64,000 nucleotides of DNA from Laguncularia racemosa (GCA_037954665.1 JBBMOL010000038.1:2418001-2482000); one strand, 5' to 3'. Shown: positions 47,527 to 58,255, counted from the stretch's first letter. A program made the numbers and translations. Notes: generated from the sequence alone by a model not told the origin.

Positions 47527-48242
47527 TGATGCAGACTCAATATGCTTTGATACCAAATGATGCGGATTCGGTATGCTCTGATACCAAATGATGCGGATTC
47601 GGATTCGAATTCCTTCACACACAACCAAATCGTCAACAACAATCAAATAACTCCATTTTTTTTTGTTTTTCTGGATTTTGGTACTAACGTATAAAATCAA
47701 AGATATGAATAAAATTATCAATCTATAGATGTCAAGATTGATAAAATTAAACTATTTCGCAATCAAATCATAGAACGATAGAGACCGCGCTCTATAAATC
47801 AATCACTATGGTTAAAGAATTCTAAGAATTCAATAACGATGCTCGCCACAAATTCTATAGGAACAAAGAATTTGATAAAAATAATACGAATATAGTGAAA
47901 ACCGATTCTCAATATTCTCAAATCTCCAAATGAAGACTCACAGCACTCAAGTGTCTCTGTTTTATAAAACAAAATGATCATCCATCCACGAAAAACCCTA
48001 AAGACCTTATTTATAACATCTTAAAAATTGGTGCGAAAAAATTCAAGGCCGGCACTAAAGGCCGGCGGCCTTGAAGCTAACACGGCCGGCCTCTATTCAA
48101 GGTCGGCTTAAGGCTGGCCGATCTTCGCCTTGGGTCCTCCCGCCGTTTATGTCCTCCTTTGTTGGTTCCCGTATTGCTACCTAGAGCTCGGATTGACTTT
48201 GTTTTCTTTGGTGCTCGTATCTGGGCTCTTAGGATCGTATCA
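47527..48242 (-). repeat. 3' LTR of element C
   Basis: 716 bp. In the minus sense it begins TGATACGATCC and ends CTGCATCA. A TATA-like TTATAAATAA lies at 48007-48016. The outer end consists of two 31-bp units (47527-47557 and 47558-47588), each an LTR end plus a TTTGGTATCA primer-site copy. It has a short GGCCGGC repeat near 48047-48120. Confidence 0.9.
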
Positions 48243-48256
48243 TTCCCTTCATGTTG
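48243..48256 (-). other. Polypurine tract of element C
   Basis: The minus strand reads AACATGAAGGGAA directly before TGATACG of the 3' LTR. Position and purine content fit a plus-strand primer. Confidence 0.7.
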
Positions 48257-48780
48257 AAAATGATTCGACCTCGAATCTGTATCGTCCATCCTGCTAGGCG
48301 ACATAAACAAACTCCTCTTTCCCTTGGGCTTCTTAAGGCAAATCAATCTTGTGTGTTATACTTCAGTTGGACTCATAGGAAGAAGCTTGTATGTCTTGTC
48401 TTATTGCTGAACGGTATACTCATCGGTGTATCCATCATGCTTGGCTCTGAGTTCATATTGCCAAGGTCTTCCAAAGATCAAATGTGTAGCTTCCACAGGT
48501 GCTACATCACAAACAATTCGTCAGTATAATCACCAATAAGCAATGGAACACGAACCTGTTTGTGTATATGAACAACTCCCTGTGGACTTAACCAATGAAG
48601 TGCATAAGGTCTTGGATGCTGCTCCACCTGCAAACCCAACTTAGTAACCTAGTTTTCCGAAGCAACATTAGTGCAACTGCCTGTGTTTACCACAATTAAA
48701 CAAGTCTTTCCCTGCACTATGCCTTGGATATGGAATAATTGGCCCTCTGATTAGAAACAATTTCATCCTGCTGAACCATT
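48250..48780 (-). pseudogene. Retroviral-type aspartic protease remnant of element C
   Basis: Broken frames read IVVNTGSCTNVASEN (48651-48696), then VTKLGLQVEQHPRPYALHWL and DYTDELFVM. This is the protease that follows gag in plant Ty3/gypsy polyproteins. The usual catalytic Asp of the DTGS/DGGS motif is Asn here (codon at 48687-48685, consistent with G-to-A), so the product would be inactive even without the stops. Downstream, KTYKLLPMSPTEV and KKPKGKRSLFMSPS run to the purine tract; no reverse transcriptase follows. Confidence 0.75.
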
Positions 48781-48859
48781 AGCATATCTCCCTATACTGG
48801 ACTCGCTATAATGTCTTCATCTTCCTCTTCTACCTCAGTACTCTTCTGTTCTTCTTCCT

Positions 48860-49856
48860 CACTCTCAACTTTATCCCCTTTGATGACCATAACCCTTTTA
48901 TTAGGACATTGAGAAGCAATATGGCCAAGTCCTAAACACTTAAAACATTTGATATCTCTGCTCCTCTTTTTTTGTGTTTAGTCAACAACCTCACTAACAA
49001 CTGCTTTTCCCTTTTCCTTCCTTTCCTTCTCCCTCTTACCATCATCTGATTTATGGTGTTGATATGATTTCCGATCCCGCCATCTCTGATCCCGCCTGCG
49101 CTGATGCCTCTCAACCTGACTGGCTAATTTAATCACATCCTCAAGAGTCTGATAATGCTAGAGTTCCACTACACTGGCAATGTCCATCTTCAACCCACTG
49201 ATGAAACGAGCTATGGATTCATCTGATGTTTCCCTGATATCACATCTTGCCACTAATGTCTCAAACTCCTTCACATACTCTTCTATACTCTTCTTACCCT
49301 GCCTCAAGGATTGTAACTCCATCAGCATCTCTTGCTTATAGTAGTCTAGCACAAATCTGTGTCTCGTCAACCTTTTCATTAAGGCCCATGAACGCACTTT
49401 CTCCTCATCAGCCCTACGTCTCTTAGCTTGTAATTTGTCCCACCACAAACTAGCATATTCAGAGAATGCTAGAGACACCATTTTCACCTTTATGCGCTCA
49501 TCCCACTCATAACAGTCAAATACCTTCTCAACCCGTGGCACCCAATCTAGGAATTCCTCTGGTTTACTACTACCAGTGAAAGGTGGAATTTTAAGCTTGA
49601 TGTTTTCAATCCCCTTACGCCTGTCAACATTATTTCCTCTCCTATTCCTTCCACTACTAGCATCAGATTCACTACTAGAGTGTCTCCTCCTAATTCCTAC
49701 ACCACTATGGCTTCTTCTATCCCTAACATCCAATCTCTCCATAATCAATCTAAAATTTTCTTGGATTTGATTGAACTCAGCCCTATTCACAACCTCACCC
49801 CCATTATCAGCATCATTCCTATTGTTGTTGTTTTGAACACTTCCTTGCGACAACAT
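48860..49856 (-). pseudogene. Gag of element C with CCHC zinc knuckle
   Basis: ATG at 49856-49854. The N-terminus is Asn-rich, followed by a Ser/Arg-rich stretch, then a retrotransposon gag domain: IKLKIPPFTGSSKPEEFLDW, SLAFSEYASLWWDKLQAKRR and QEMLMELQSLRQGKKSIEEY. An in-frame TAG at 49158 follows VVEL, where related Gags usually have Gln. Beyond it the same frame continues (HYQTLEDVIKLASQVERHQR), a basic linker with another stop, and the knuckle CFKCLGLGHIASQC (48947-48906, C-X2-C-X4-H-X4-C). Intact relatives build the virus-like particle and bind element RNA. Apart from the stops the 232-codon first part is well preserved. Confidence 0.85.
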
Positions 49857-50169
49857 CTCTACCCTTCAATAGTCAGCAATAGAAATTCACCAACAACCCA
49901 ATTCCCAACAACAGCCCCAAACACCAATTTCACAGCAATTTAATACCCAACAACCGATTTCAGCAAAATTATTCACAAAACCCCCAATTCTCAACAACAG
50001 ACCAATCACCAATTCTCAGCAATACAATTCACAAAACAAATTTCCAAATTTCCCAACCAACAACAGTATGGAATTAAAACTACAATTGAATTGAGAATCA
50101 ACAGCCTTACCAATTTAACCCACGATCTGATCGAATCCTTTGCTCTGAATCCTTACGAATCCAACCTTC

Positions 50170-50181
50170 GCTCTGATACCA
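50170..50181 (-). other. Primer-binding site of element C, tRNA-iMet type
   Basis: The minus strand reads TGGTATCAGAGC just inside the 5' LTR end (CATCA at 50184). This is the standard plant initiator-methionine tRNA primer site. Two more copies of its core lie within the LTR itself. Confidence 0.9.
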
Positions 50182-50183
50182 AA

Positions 50184-50206
50184 TGATGGGGATTCGGATA
50201 TGCTCT
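50184..50206 (-). repeat. 5' LTR of element C, inner 23 bp cut off by element B
   Basis: TGATGGGGATTCGGATATGC plus TCT, the terminal unit of the LTR. The remainder resumes at 60400 after element B and its second GCTCT target copy. Confidence 0.85.
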
Positions 50207-52320
50207 TGTCGAGTCTAATTTTGAATTTTCCCATTCCTAATCCGATCTAGACTAGACCCTATGCTCATCTAATATAGATCCTCGACTTGAGTTAGGAACT
50301 TCGTTTAATTTTTTTGGAGTCGCCACCCAACTGTTGTTGGGAAATACTGAATTAAGACTAAAGGAGTGGATTAGTCTTAATTTGGACCACTAGTCGTCGT
50401 TATTTCCTCTTCTCGTTTTTGAGAAAAGGAAAAGGGAAAACCAAAGTTTCTAAGTCCGGAGGCTAACCTATTAAAACCTTACGGTTACCACCTAATCTCC
50501 TAAAATTGTTCCTATTTAGAAATGTGTTTTATTGTGTTTCTGTTACTTTTTATTATGTTCTTGAATTATTTCAAAAAAATGATTTTTTTATTTCATTTTA
50601 TGGGTTGACCCGAATGGGTGCCTACGTACCTGCTATCCATGATCAAACAAGTCGTAGTTCGCTTTTCTTGAAAATGTTTAGTGGGTTTGTGAATTTTAAT
50701 TTTGAAATCTCTTTCGATTTATGTTTTTACTTATTTTGGGATTTTTCTAAAAAAAAATATCTAAGCCTAGGCTTTAATCTGATTTTTTGAAAGTGATTTT
50801 TAGGGAAAAACATCAATTTTGGATTTATTTGAAAAAAAATGATTTTTCTAAGTGCTAAAACTCATTTTTATAATTTTTGAATTTTTATTTACTATTATTT
50901 TTTTATGATTTTATGATTTTTGTGATTTTATAATCTTTATGATTTTTATGATTCTTCTACTATTTTTTTATATATAATTTTTCTAAGTTGTCGTAGTTTT
51001 TTATTACTTTTATGATTTTTGTTGATTTTTTGTTAAAAGTTTTATCCTAAACTATTATTTATCCCATTTTGAAATCTAAAATTTTATTATTACTTCTTCT
51101 AATATTTTTATTATTTTTTTTAATTATTTTTTTACATTATTAAATTCTAAAAAATCTAATTTCTAACATTTTCCTATTTATAGAAAATAAAACATAAACA
51201 AATAAATAAATAAATAACCAAAAAATTAATAAATAAATAAATAATAATAAATAAAATCGAAAAATAAATAAATAAATAAATAAATAAATTGGAAAAATCC
51301 AGAAAATCTGACTTACCTGGATCCGAGTCGGTGCGCGGGTCAGATCGGTCGGGTCGGATCAGTCAGACACGGCGGCGGAGGATGCTCGTTCACGGCGTTT
51401 TGGCAGTCTTTTGCAACGGGTGAGGTGTCGAATCCTAGCTTCTTGAGGGTGCTGAATCCAATGGTGGCGGTGGTTTGCTCCCAGATCGCCTCCTAGTGGT
51501 GGTTCAACTCCGATCAGCAGTCGCAGCTTTGGTTTTCCTCCGGTGCTCTCTGATTTGCTCTCTTTTCTCACTTTCTCTCAATTCTGATTCGTGATTTGGC
51601 TTCCTCCCTTCGATTCCTATTTATAGGCACTTGAAACCGAGCTGGATAAGCTCGTATTTCCTCCAATCGAAGCTAATTGGATTTTCGGTTAAAAAACTAA
51701 CTCCGATTTGTGTAAATCCATCGATTTGTTGCGATTTGATTCTAATTAGATAATATTTATCTTATTTCTGTTGAAGATCTGTTGGATTTGTGCAAAAAAA
51801 TCGAATCGAAACGGCCGAAATTCAAATTTTTCCTTCGCCGGCGATCATGGGCCCGAGGTAGGAGATGATCACGCGCCTGGCGCGTGTGTTCCCTCCAGCC
51901 AATCAGAGGTTGCCACGTGTCTTGGATAAGTAAGAAAAACAAAACGCGGAAACTGCCTCCCCCGCGATTCGAACCTGCGACCAAGCCCCCCCGCGCGCGC
52001 CTTAGCCCGTAGTCCGGACCAGTTGGGCTAGCCCACTTTTCAGATTTTTCTAATTTCGCAAATTGCATATATGCAATGCGATTTTTTTATTTTTTTGTAT
52101 TTTTTGAAATTTCAAAAATTTGTAAAAATTGTTTATTATTTATTATTACCATTTCTGAAATCATTTTTCAAAATTGATGTTTTTTCCTATTTATTTTTAT
52201 TTTTTGAATATTTTTAATTATTTATGCTAAATTAGGGAAAAATTAGAAAAATTTTAAAAAATTAAGAATTGATTATTATCAATTATTATTCATTCCTAGG
52301 GCAAAAATGGGGTGTTTACA
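50207..52320 (-). repeat. 3' LTR of element B
   Basis: 2.11 kb. In the minus sense TGTAAACACCCC at 52320 to CTCGACA at 50207. TATA-like CTATAAATAG at 51616-51626. tRNA-like A box at 52019-52030 and B box at 51965-51975. A primer-site core copy at 50315-50325. A (TAAA)n-rich stretch lies at about 51190-51290. Confidence 0.93.
51965..52035 (-). other. tRNA-like A box/B box pair in the 3' LTR of element B
   Basis: Minus strand: TGGGCTAGCCCAACTGGTCC (A box TAGCCCAACTGG at 52030-52019) and CGCAGGTTCGAATCG (B box GGTTCGAATCG at 51975-51965, 10 of 11 bases of the consensus). The spacing of about 43 bp is within the tRNA range. The outer stems do not form a clean cloverleaf. Confidence 0.65.
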
Positions 52321-52337
52321 GCTGCCCCTCTTTGTAG
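52321..52337 (-). other. Polypurine tract of element B
   Basis: The minus strand reads CTACAAAGAGGGGCAGC directly before the 3' LTR start TGTAAACACC, matching element A apart from a few bases. Confidence 0.8.
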
Positions 52338-52429
52338 TAAAGTTTGAAAAACTTAACTACAAAGACAAGAAAGACGTCATTTTTTGCCTCTTAAATAGAT
52401 AACGCCTTGGTTTGGCTGGTTACCTGGAA

Positions 52430-53560
52430 TTTGTTTTGGTAGGAAAATGCTCCAAGAGCTAACAATCCCACGATTTAAAATGGTCCTAACGGCTTAGAGT
52501 AATGTTCCCTCCCCAAAAGTGCTTTAAGGGCTGACTAGTTGGCGATAGGAAACATCTCAAGTATCGTTTTGGGGAAATGATGTTAGGAAGCGTCTTATCG
52601 GACTAGCAACCTTGGAAAGGAAATCTACTTAGGAAGCGCCCTTATGAGCTGGCTACCTGTCAACAAAAGCGTCTTGTTAGACTAGCAACTGTTTGGAAGA
52701 ACATTTCCGAAAAGTGCCCCAAGAGCTGACTAATCAGGAGAATCTAGGAAAGTGCCCCTTATGGGCTGACTAACCTATGATAAAATTGATTGAACTGTCT
52801 CAAAAAGTGCCTTTATGAGCTGACCTTGAGAACAAACTTTTAGGAAAGTGCCCCCTATGGGCTGACTAACCTAGAATGGAATTGTCTCAAAAAGTGCCCC
52901 CTATGGGCTAACCATGAGAACAAATTTTTAGGAAAGTACCCCCTATGGGCTGACTAACCTATGATAGAATTGTCTCAAAAAGTGCCCCCTATGGGCTAAC
53001 CTTGAGAACAGATATTTAGGAAAGTGCCCCTATGGGCTGACTAACCTATGATAGGAATCGTCTCAAAAAGTGCCCCCTATGGGCTAACCATGAGAACAGA
53101 TATTTAGGAAAGTGCCCCCTATGGGTTGACTAACCTATGATAAAATTGTCTCAAAAAGTGCCCCCTATGGGCTAACCATGAGAACAAAGTTTTAGGAAAG
53201 TGCCCCCTATGGGCTGACTAACCTAAGATAAAAATGATGTCTCAAAAAGTGCCCCCTATGGGCTAACCTTGATAACAGATGTTTTAGGAAAGTGCCCCCT
53301 ATGGGCTGACTAACCTATGATAAAATTGATTGAACTGTCTCAAAAAGTGCCCTTATGAGCTGACCTTGAGAACTGACTTTTAGGAAAGTGCCCCCTATGG
53401 GCTAACTAACCTAGAATGGAATTGTCTCAAAAAGTGCCCCCTATGGGCTAACCTTAAGAGAGGTCTAGGGAAGTGCCCCTTTTTGGGCTAACTACCCTAT
53501 TGAAGGGAATGTTTAGACAAGTGCCCCACTATGGGCTGACTCATCTTATTCTTTTGAATA
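52430..53560 (-). repeat. Tandem-repeat field of about 88-bp units in the 3' untranslated region of element B
   Basis: From about 52840 to 53450 the sequence repeats every 85-90 bp. Each unit has two subunits built on AAAGTGCCCCCTATGGGCT, one followed by GACTAACCTATGATA and the other by AACCATGAGAACA. Units flanking this core are more diverged. Position and behaviour match the hypervariable 3' region known in Ogre/Tat-type elements. Confidence 0.92.
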
Positions 53561-54037
53561 TGCTTTCTACTGACTGAGCTAAATGATGTGATGCCTTTTA
53601 TGATGATAGTTATTTATTTTAATATGCTTGCCAGTTTATCATGGATAGCAACCAAACAACTGAACCTTCGTGCTGGTTGCTTCTGCTTCACTTCTTCTTA
53701 TCTTGACACGGGGTTGAAAATCTTGATGTGCTTCCTTTCTTATGCGCAAGGCTCTTTTGACTGTACCGTTATCCTACTAATGCGTTAAGTTCTAATGCTC
53801 AAAAGTAGATAGAATTATATTACCAAATACATTGAGATTCATTATCATTTGTGTTTATCTTTCATTGGTGAAGTGGTGGGTAATTTGTTTAGGAGTATTT
53901 GTTATGGTGCGAATTGATTTGGATTATTGACCATTCAGGGATATTAACTTTGCTTGTAAAAAGTAAAAAATCGACTCAACAAAATTTGTATCGAACATTG
54001 GCTTTCATAATCATTGGCAAAATTTCAATTCCCTTGC
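53561..54037. other. Non-coding spacer between integrase and the repeat field of element B
   Basis: About 480 bp with no recognisable domain; the 66-codon plus-strand frame at 53588-53788 is unsupported. Confidence 0.55.
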
Positions 54038-55587
54038 CTAAGGATAGTACATCTTTACAGCATCTGTGTTAATGGGGTCTCTCAATTCCGGACCATCCAT
54101 CTGAGTTAATATCAAAGCACCTCCTGACAGAACCTTTTTCATTACATAAGGGCCTTCGTAGTTTGGGGTGAAATTTCCTCTGAAGTCTTGGGCATTCGGA
54201 AGAACCTTCCTTAACACCAAATCCCCCTCTTTGAAGTATCGAGGTCTCATCTTCTTGTTAAATGCTCGGGCCATTCTTTGTTGGTAACACTGGCCATGAC
54301 ATAGTACGGTAAGTCTTCTTTCATCAATCAGATTTAGCTGATCAAGCCTCTTCTTTACCCAGTCTGATTCAGTTAACTGAGTTTCTGACAGGATTCTGAA
54401 TGATGGTATTTCAACTTCAACTGGTAGCACTACTTCTGTACCATATACCAATGAATAAGGGGTGGCTCCCGTAGATGTTCTTATTGAAGTTCTATAAGCC
54501 ATGAGAGCAAACGGTAACATTTCATGCCAATCTTTGTAAGTTGTTGTCATTTTCTCGATGATCTTCTTGATATTTTTGTTAGCTACTTCTATTGCTCCAT
54601 TCATTTGAGGTCAGTAGGGAGTTGAATTTCTGTGGTTTATGTGGAATTGTTGACATAAACCTGTCATCGATTTGTTGTTGAGATTGGTACCGTTGTCGGT
54701 GATGATGGACTCAGGAACTCCATATCTGGCTATTATGTCCCTTTTTAAGAAGCGAATTATTACCCCCTTTGTAACATTGGTATAGGATGACGCTTCTACC
54801 CAATATCGTGAAGTATTGCGACCATGGCTCTCTGATACGTTGCCCTGGCGTTTTTCAAACCGAAGGGCATGACTCTGTAACAGAAAGTTCCCCATGTTGT
54901 GATGAAGGTTGTTTTGGTTTTATCTTCTTCAGCCATTTTTATTTGATTATATCCTGAGAAACCGTCCATGAATGAGAAAAGATGGTTTCCCACAGTGTTG
55001 TCTACCAAAACATCAATGTGAGGTAGGGGGAAGTTATCCTTTGGCGTAGCTTGGTTTAAGTCCCGGAAGTTTACGCATACGCGTACTTTTCCATTCTTTT
55101 TCATAACGGGGACTATATTTGCTACCCATTCTGGGTAGTCGGATACTTTAATGAACCCTACTTCTAGCAGTTTCTTAACTTCTTCCTTAATCTTCAGCAA
55201 GATATTAGGCCTAAATCTTCTCAGTTTTTGTTTTTTAAGTTTGACATCTTCCCTTGTGGGAAGCCTATGAACCACTATCGACTGGTTTAGCCCTGGCATG
55301 TCACCATATGACCAGGCAAACACATCCGCATATTCCGTTAATAACTCGGTTATCTCACATTTTTGCTCGGCACTCAAACTAGTCCCGATTTTGAGGTTTT
55401 TAGGGTTTTCCATGCTTCCTAGATTTACTGTCTCCACAGGCTCGTCTATCGAAATTCCGCTTTGTTCATGTTTTTGCCATTTTTCTTGTATTATTTCGGG
55501 GTCTAAGATATCGCCTTCAACAACTGACCCAACAGCGTTGGAAACGATAGCAGCGTTTTTATTTTCTATCTGCGTGAAATATCCCTA
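54038..55587 (-). pseudogene. Pol fragment of element B: reverse transcriptase fused by deletion to integrase
   Basis: The frame opens near 55587 without an ATG and gives pre-RT sequence, then reverse transcriptase: YADVFAWSYGDMPGLNQSIV, KVRVCVNFRDLNQATPKDN, FSFMDGFSGYNQIKMAEEDK (catalytic Asp of motif A present) and MPFGLKNARATYQRAM. At about 54801-54807 the sequence jumps to integrase in another frame: WVEASSYTNVTKGVIIRFLK, YGVPESIITDNGTNLNN. After an in-frame TGA at 54613-54611 it continues MNGAIEVANKNIKKIIEKM to the C-terminal region ending at 54038. The lost part includes the YVDD active site, RNase H and the integrase zinc domain. The words are those of the Ogre/Tat lineage. The fragment cannot support transposition. 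Confidence 0.88.
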
Positions 55588-55765
55588 ATGTTCGATGGTA
55601 GGAGATTTGAGTAACATAAAAATGAAAGCATATATATAAGAAAAACAAACTGTAATTGAATTTGATAAAGAGTCTCAATAAAATTTGTTTAATAATTTCT
55701 CTCTACTTTTGAGCTAACCTAGCGCTATTGATAGGATAACAAAACCAATTGTTCAAAGCTGAATG

Positions 55766-56041
55766 CTAATTGGACGTGCGGGGGGTTTCTTTCCCATTGC
55801 TAACGTCACCTTCGTTTATTCGAGGCTCTTGCATGATATTTGCTTTTTGGAAAGATTGTTGGAGAGGTAGAATGCACATCTGGGCGTTGATTGGCTTCTC
55901 CTTCATTTTTCTTGCTTGTGCTTCTTCTTCGGCTGTAGGAACGTACTCAATGCTAGTGTTGTTGCCGCTGTTTGCCATTTTGGTCTTGAACGTGGGCAAA
56001 TTGGGCTTCTGGGAGGATTCGGTTGCTTGGGAGCTATTTTG
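55766..56041 (-). pseudogene. Unassigned short frame of element B, possible gag remnant
   Basis: About 91 codons (NSSQATESSQKPNL, then SIEYVPTAEEEAQARKMKEK and PRINEGDVSNGKETP) between the first ORF and the pol fragment, where gag would lie. It is hydrophilic and charged, with no capsid or knuckle motif. I do not recognise it; position alone suggests a gag remnant. Confidence 0.4.
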
Positions 56042-56228
56042 ATACCTGGACGCGCATTTTGTTTTTTTGTTTTAGTGTAATGTATGCAAAATGATATGCA
56101 TGTGTCACACGAATGATAAAAATAAAAGGGTTGACAATTGATCGACAATGTAATATTGAAACTTTACTTTTATTAATATTGAAAATTTTGGAGTTCAATG
56201 ATCAAAATAAAATATTACAAATAATGAT

Positions 56229-57755
56229 CTATTTCCTAGCTCTTTTAGTCTTCTGTTGTGGAAGCTCAGACTTCCCATTGATGACAGCTTCTAATTCTTT
56301 GACTTTGGCTTGGGTCTTCTCCAATTGTGCTTCCAAGGCCTTGTTCCTTTGATTGGATTCTTTGAAACGTCCCTTCCAGATGTCTTTCTTATGATCTGCA
56401 GCTTCAAAGTATACCTCCATTCGGGCCTTGACCTGTTCTAGGTATACTTCTGTCTCTAGATTGATCTTATCTGGTCTTGGTTGGGTGACGTCTGGAACCC
56501 GGTATGCTCTTTCCCCTATCTAGTATAGCTGGCGGATTACAAACTCTCTGGTGGCTCGGTGTTTTCCCACTTCGCCATCTAATTCCCCGAGGTCCACATT
56601 CGGGCTTTCAATTCTGGCTTCCCAAAGTGCTTTGATCTCTGTCAGCTTAGCAAACTTCTCGGCTACCAACAGGTTCGGATCTTGGTATTCAAAGGTGACT
56701 ACTTCCAGCGAGGGCCGATAAACTATATCTTGGATGGTACCAAATTGGCAGACCACTAAGTTAGGGTGATATCCAATACATCCGCTGATTCCGATTAAAG
56801 GTACTGCTTGGAGGTTTCTGCAGGTCAAGATGATTTTGTTACAGCAACTCCACCTGGCTGTCCACAGAATATCCTCAGCACTGAAACTTCTAAGTACCTC
56901 TACCCAACTGTGGCTGGTAAGGTCGTCGGATAGCTTCACCTTTTTTATACATGAGTTTACGAGATCCACCTGCTGGGCTAAGGTTTTTCGGACCATGTTC
57001 AACCCGAAGCACTTAAGGTGGCTTACAAACCATATCAGCAGGAGGTTGAGGCTTGAGCAAAGGATCCCATGGCCTTTCTTCTTGAGGAAATTCAAGTTCC
57101 GGATCTGTTCAGCCAGTAGAGCCGGGATGTAAGATCTTCCCTCCAGAAATTGGGTTACCAGCTCTACAACCCGGTAGTGAATATAGAAGGTCCCGGTGGG
57201 GAACAGTATGGTGGCGAAGGCTGTCAAGATGAAAACGTTCACCCTTCTCTGTCTGTAAGTTTTGGGGTCCCCACACAGTATGTCCTTCCTATCCCCATTG
57301 TCCTCTCGGGCGATGAACCAGGCTTCTAAATCATCCATACGTATGCAATATCCATTACAGTCTGCCAGGGCTTTGTTGACGGCTGTCCTACGGATGCTTA
57401 ATAATCTGCTAAAGGTACCGGATGGCCCGGCCTCAAGGTCTGGTGCATAGATTTGATCAGTCAGTGCTGGAGTCTGTAGCAACTGGGTGTACTCCTCCAG
57501 GGTAGGGGTGATCTCATGCGGCCCGATAAAGAAAGCAGCGAGCTCGATTTCCCATAATTGGAGCATGGCCCGGACTAAAGGCAAATTCACCTCTATCTTT
57601 GTCAGTGAGAGGATGGAACCGATCTTTTGCTGGATGAAGGCCTACTCCTCTAGGTTGTACAAGGTAAACCAATGGTCCAGTACCAACTTTGGGTCCAAAG
57701 GTTTGTACACCCGAATTTCTTTGTGGAGGAGGCAATCGACTGCACTGCTAGCCAT
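56229..57755 (-). pseudogene. First-ORF protein of Ogre/Tat-like elements (DUF7745-like), element B copy
   Basis: A 509-codon frame from ATG at 57755-57753 (MASSAVDCLLHKEIRVYKPL) to 56229, interrupted by only two in-frame TAG codons. One follows LYNLEE, where element A has Gln. The other follows IRQLY (56520) and is shared with element A. Between them lies an open stretch of 356 codons: AAFFIGPHEITPTLEEYTQL, NVFILTAFATILFPTG, IPALLAEQIRNLNFLKKKGH, LWTARWSCCNKII, PLIGISGCIGYHPNLV. The tail is charged and probably coiled-coil (NQRNKALEAQLEKTQAKVKE) and ends basic. The family and its position between primer site and gag are known from Ogre/Tat-like elements as I recall them; the function is not known to me. 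Confidence 0.82.
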
Positions 57756-58237
57756 CTATTACAATAAGAAATAGCCTAGTTACAAACAGAACTATGAAAA
57801 CATTACAGGGAAATGGTCCTGAACTCCAAGGACAAAATAACAAACCATTACATTGTCATCCAATTGTCAACCCCTTATGATGTTATGTATGCAAGCAAGT
57901 TGGTTCTAACCGGTTCCCGAGCTCTATGGCCTCCCGCATTCTCGAAGAAATGGATCTCAGGCCATATCGAAGCATAGGGTGGGGTAGCCTAATCGGTTCC
58001 GAACAGTGAATCAACTCACTTCGCCCGAAACCTACACAATGGCTCCCCGTCTTAGGTTTCTAGGACGATCCAGGTTCGACCGCATCTACTCACACAGATA
58101 TATGCATGCATGCCCCCACAGTAAAGAAACAAAAATCTAACTAATCCCTGAAACGTTAGTAATAGAATAATGATTGAAACACATTTCTTAAAGAGAACAA
58201 TTCGAAGAGATTCAGGTGGCTAGCCTACTGGCATAGG

Positions 58238-58255
58238 TCCCCAGTGGAGTCGCCA
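58238..58255 (-). other. Primer-binding site of element B, tRNA-Arg type
   Basis: The minus strand reads TGGCGACTCCACTGGGGA, three bases after the LTR end. It is the same site as in element A, and the tRNA-Arg assignment is from memory of Ogre elements. Confidence 0.85.

Noticed and set aside
48251..48529. 92-codon plus-strand frame
   Set aside because: Antisense to the protease remnant of element C.
50506..50790. 94-codon frame, repeated at 58558-58830
   Set aside because: It lies within the two LTRs of element B on the antisense strand; it is repeated only because the LTRs are.
52430..53560. Regular repeats resembling a CRISPR array
   Set aside because: The whole unit is repeated, with no unique spacers between short repeats. 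It lies inside a plant LTR retrotransposon and has no cas genes nearby.
55298..55588. 96-codon plus-strand frame
   Set aside because: It is the antisense shadow of the reverse transcriptase region of element B.
57487..57774. 95-codon plus-strand frame and neighbouring frames at 56830-57450
   Set aside because: Antisense shadows of the first ORF of element B.
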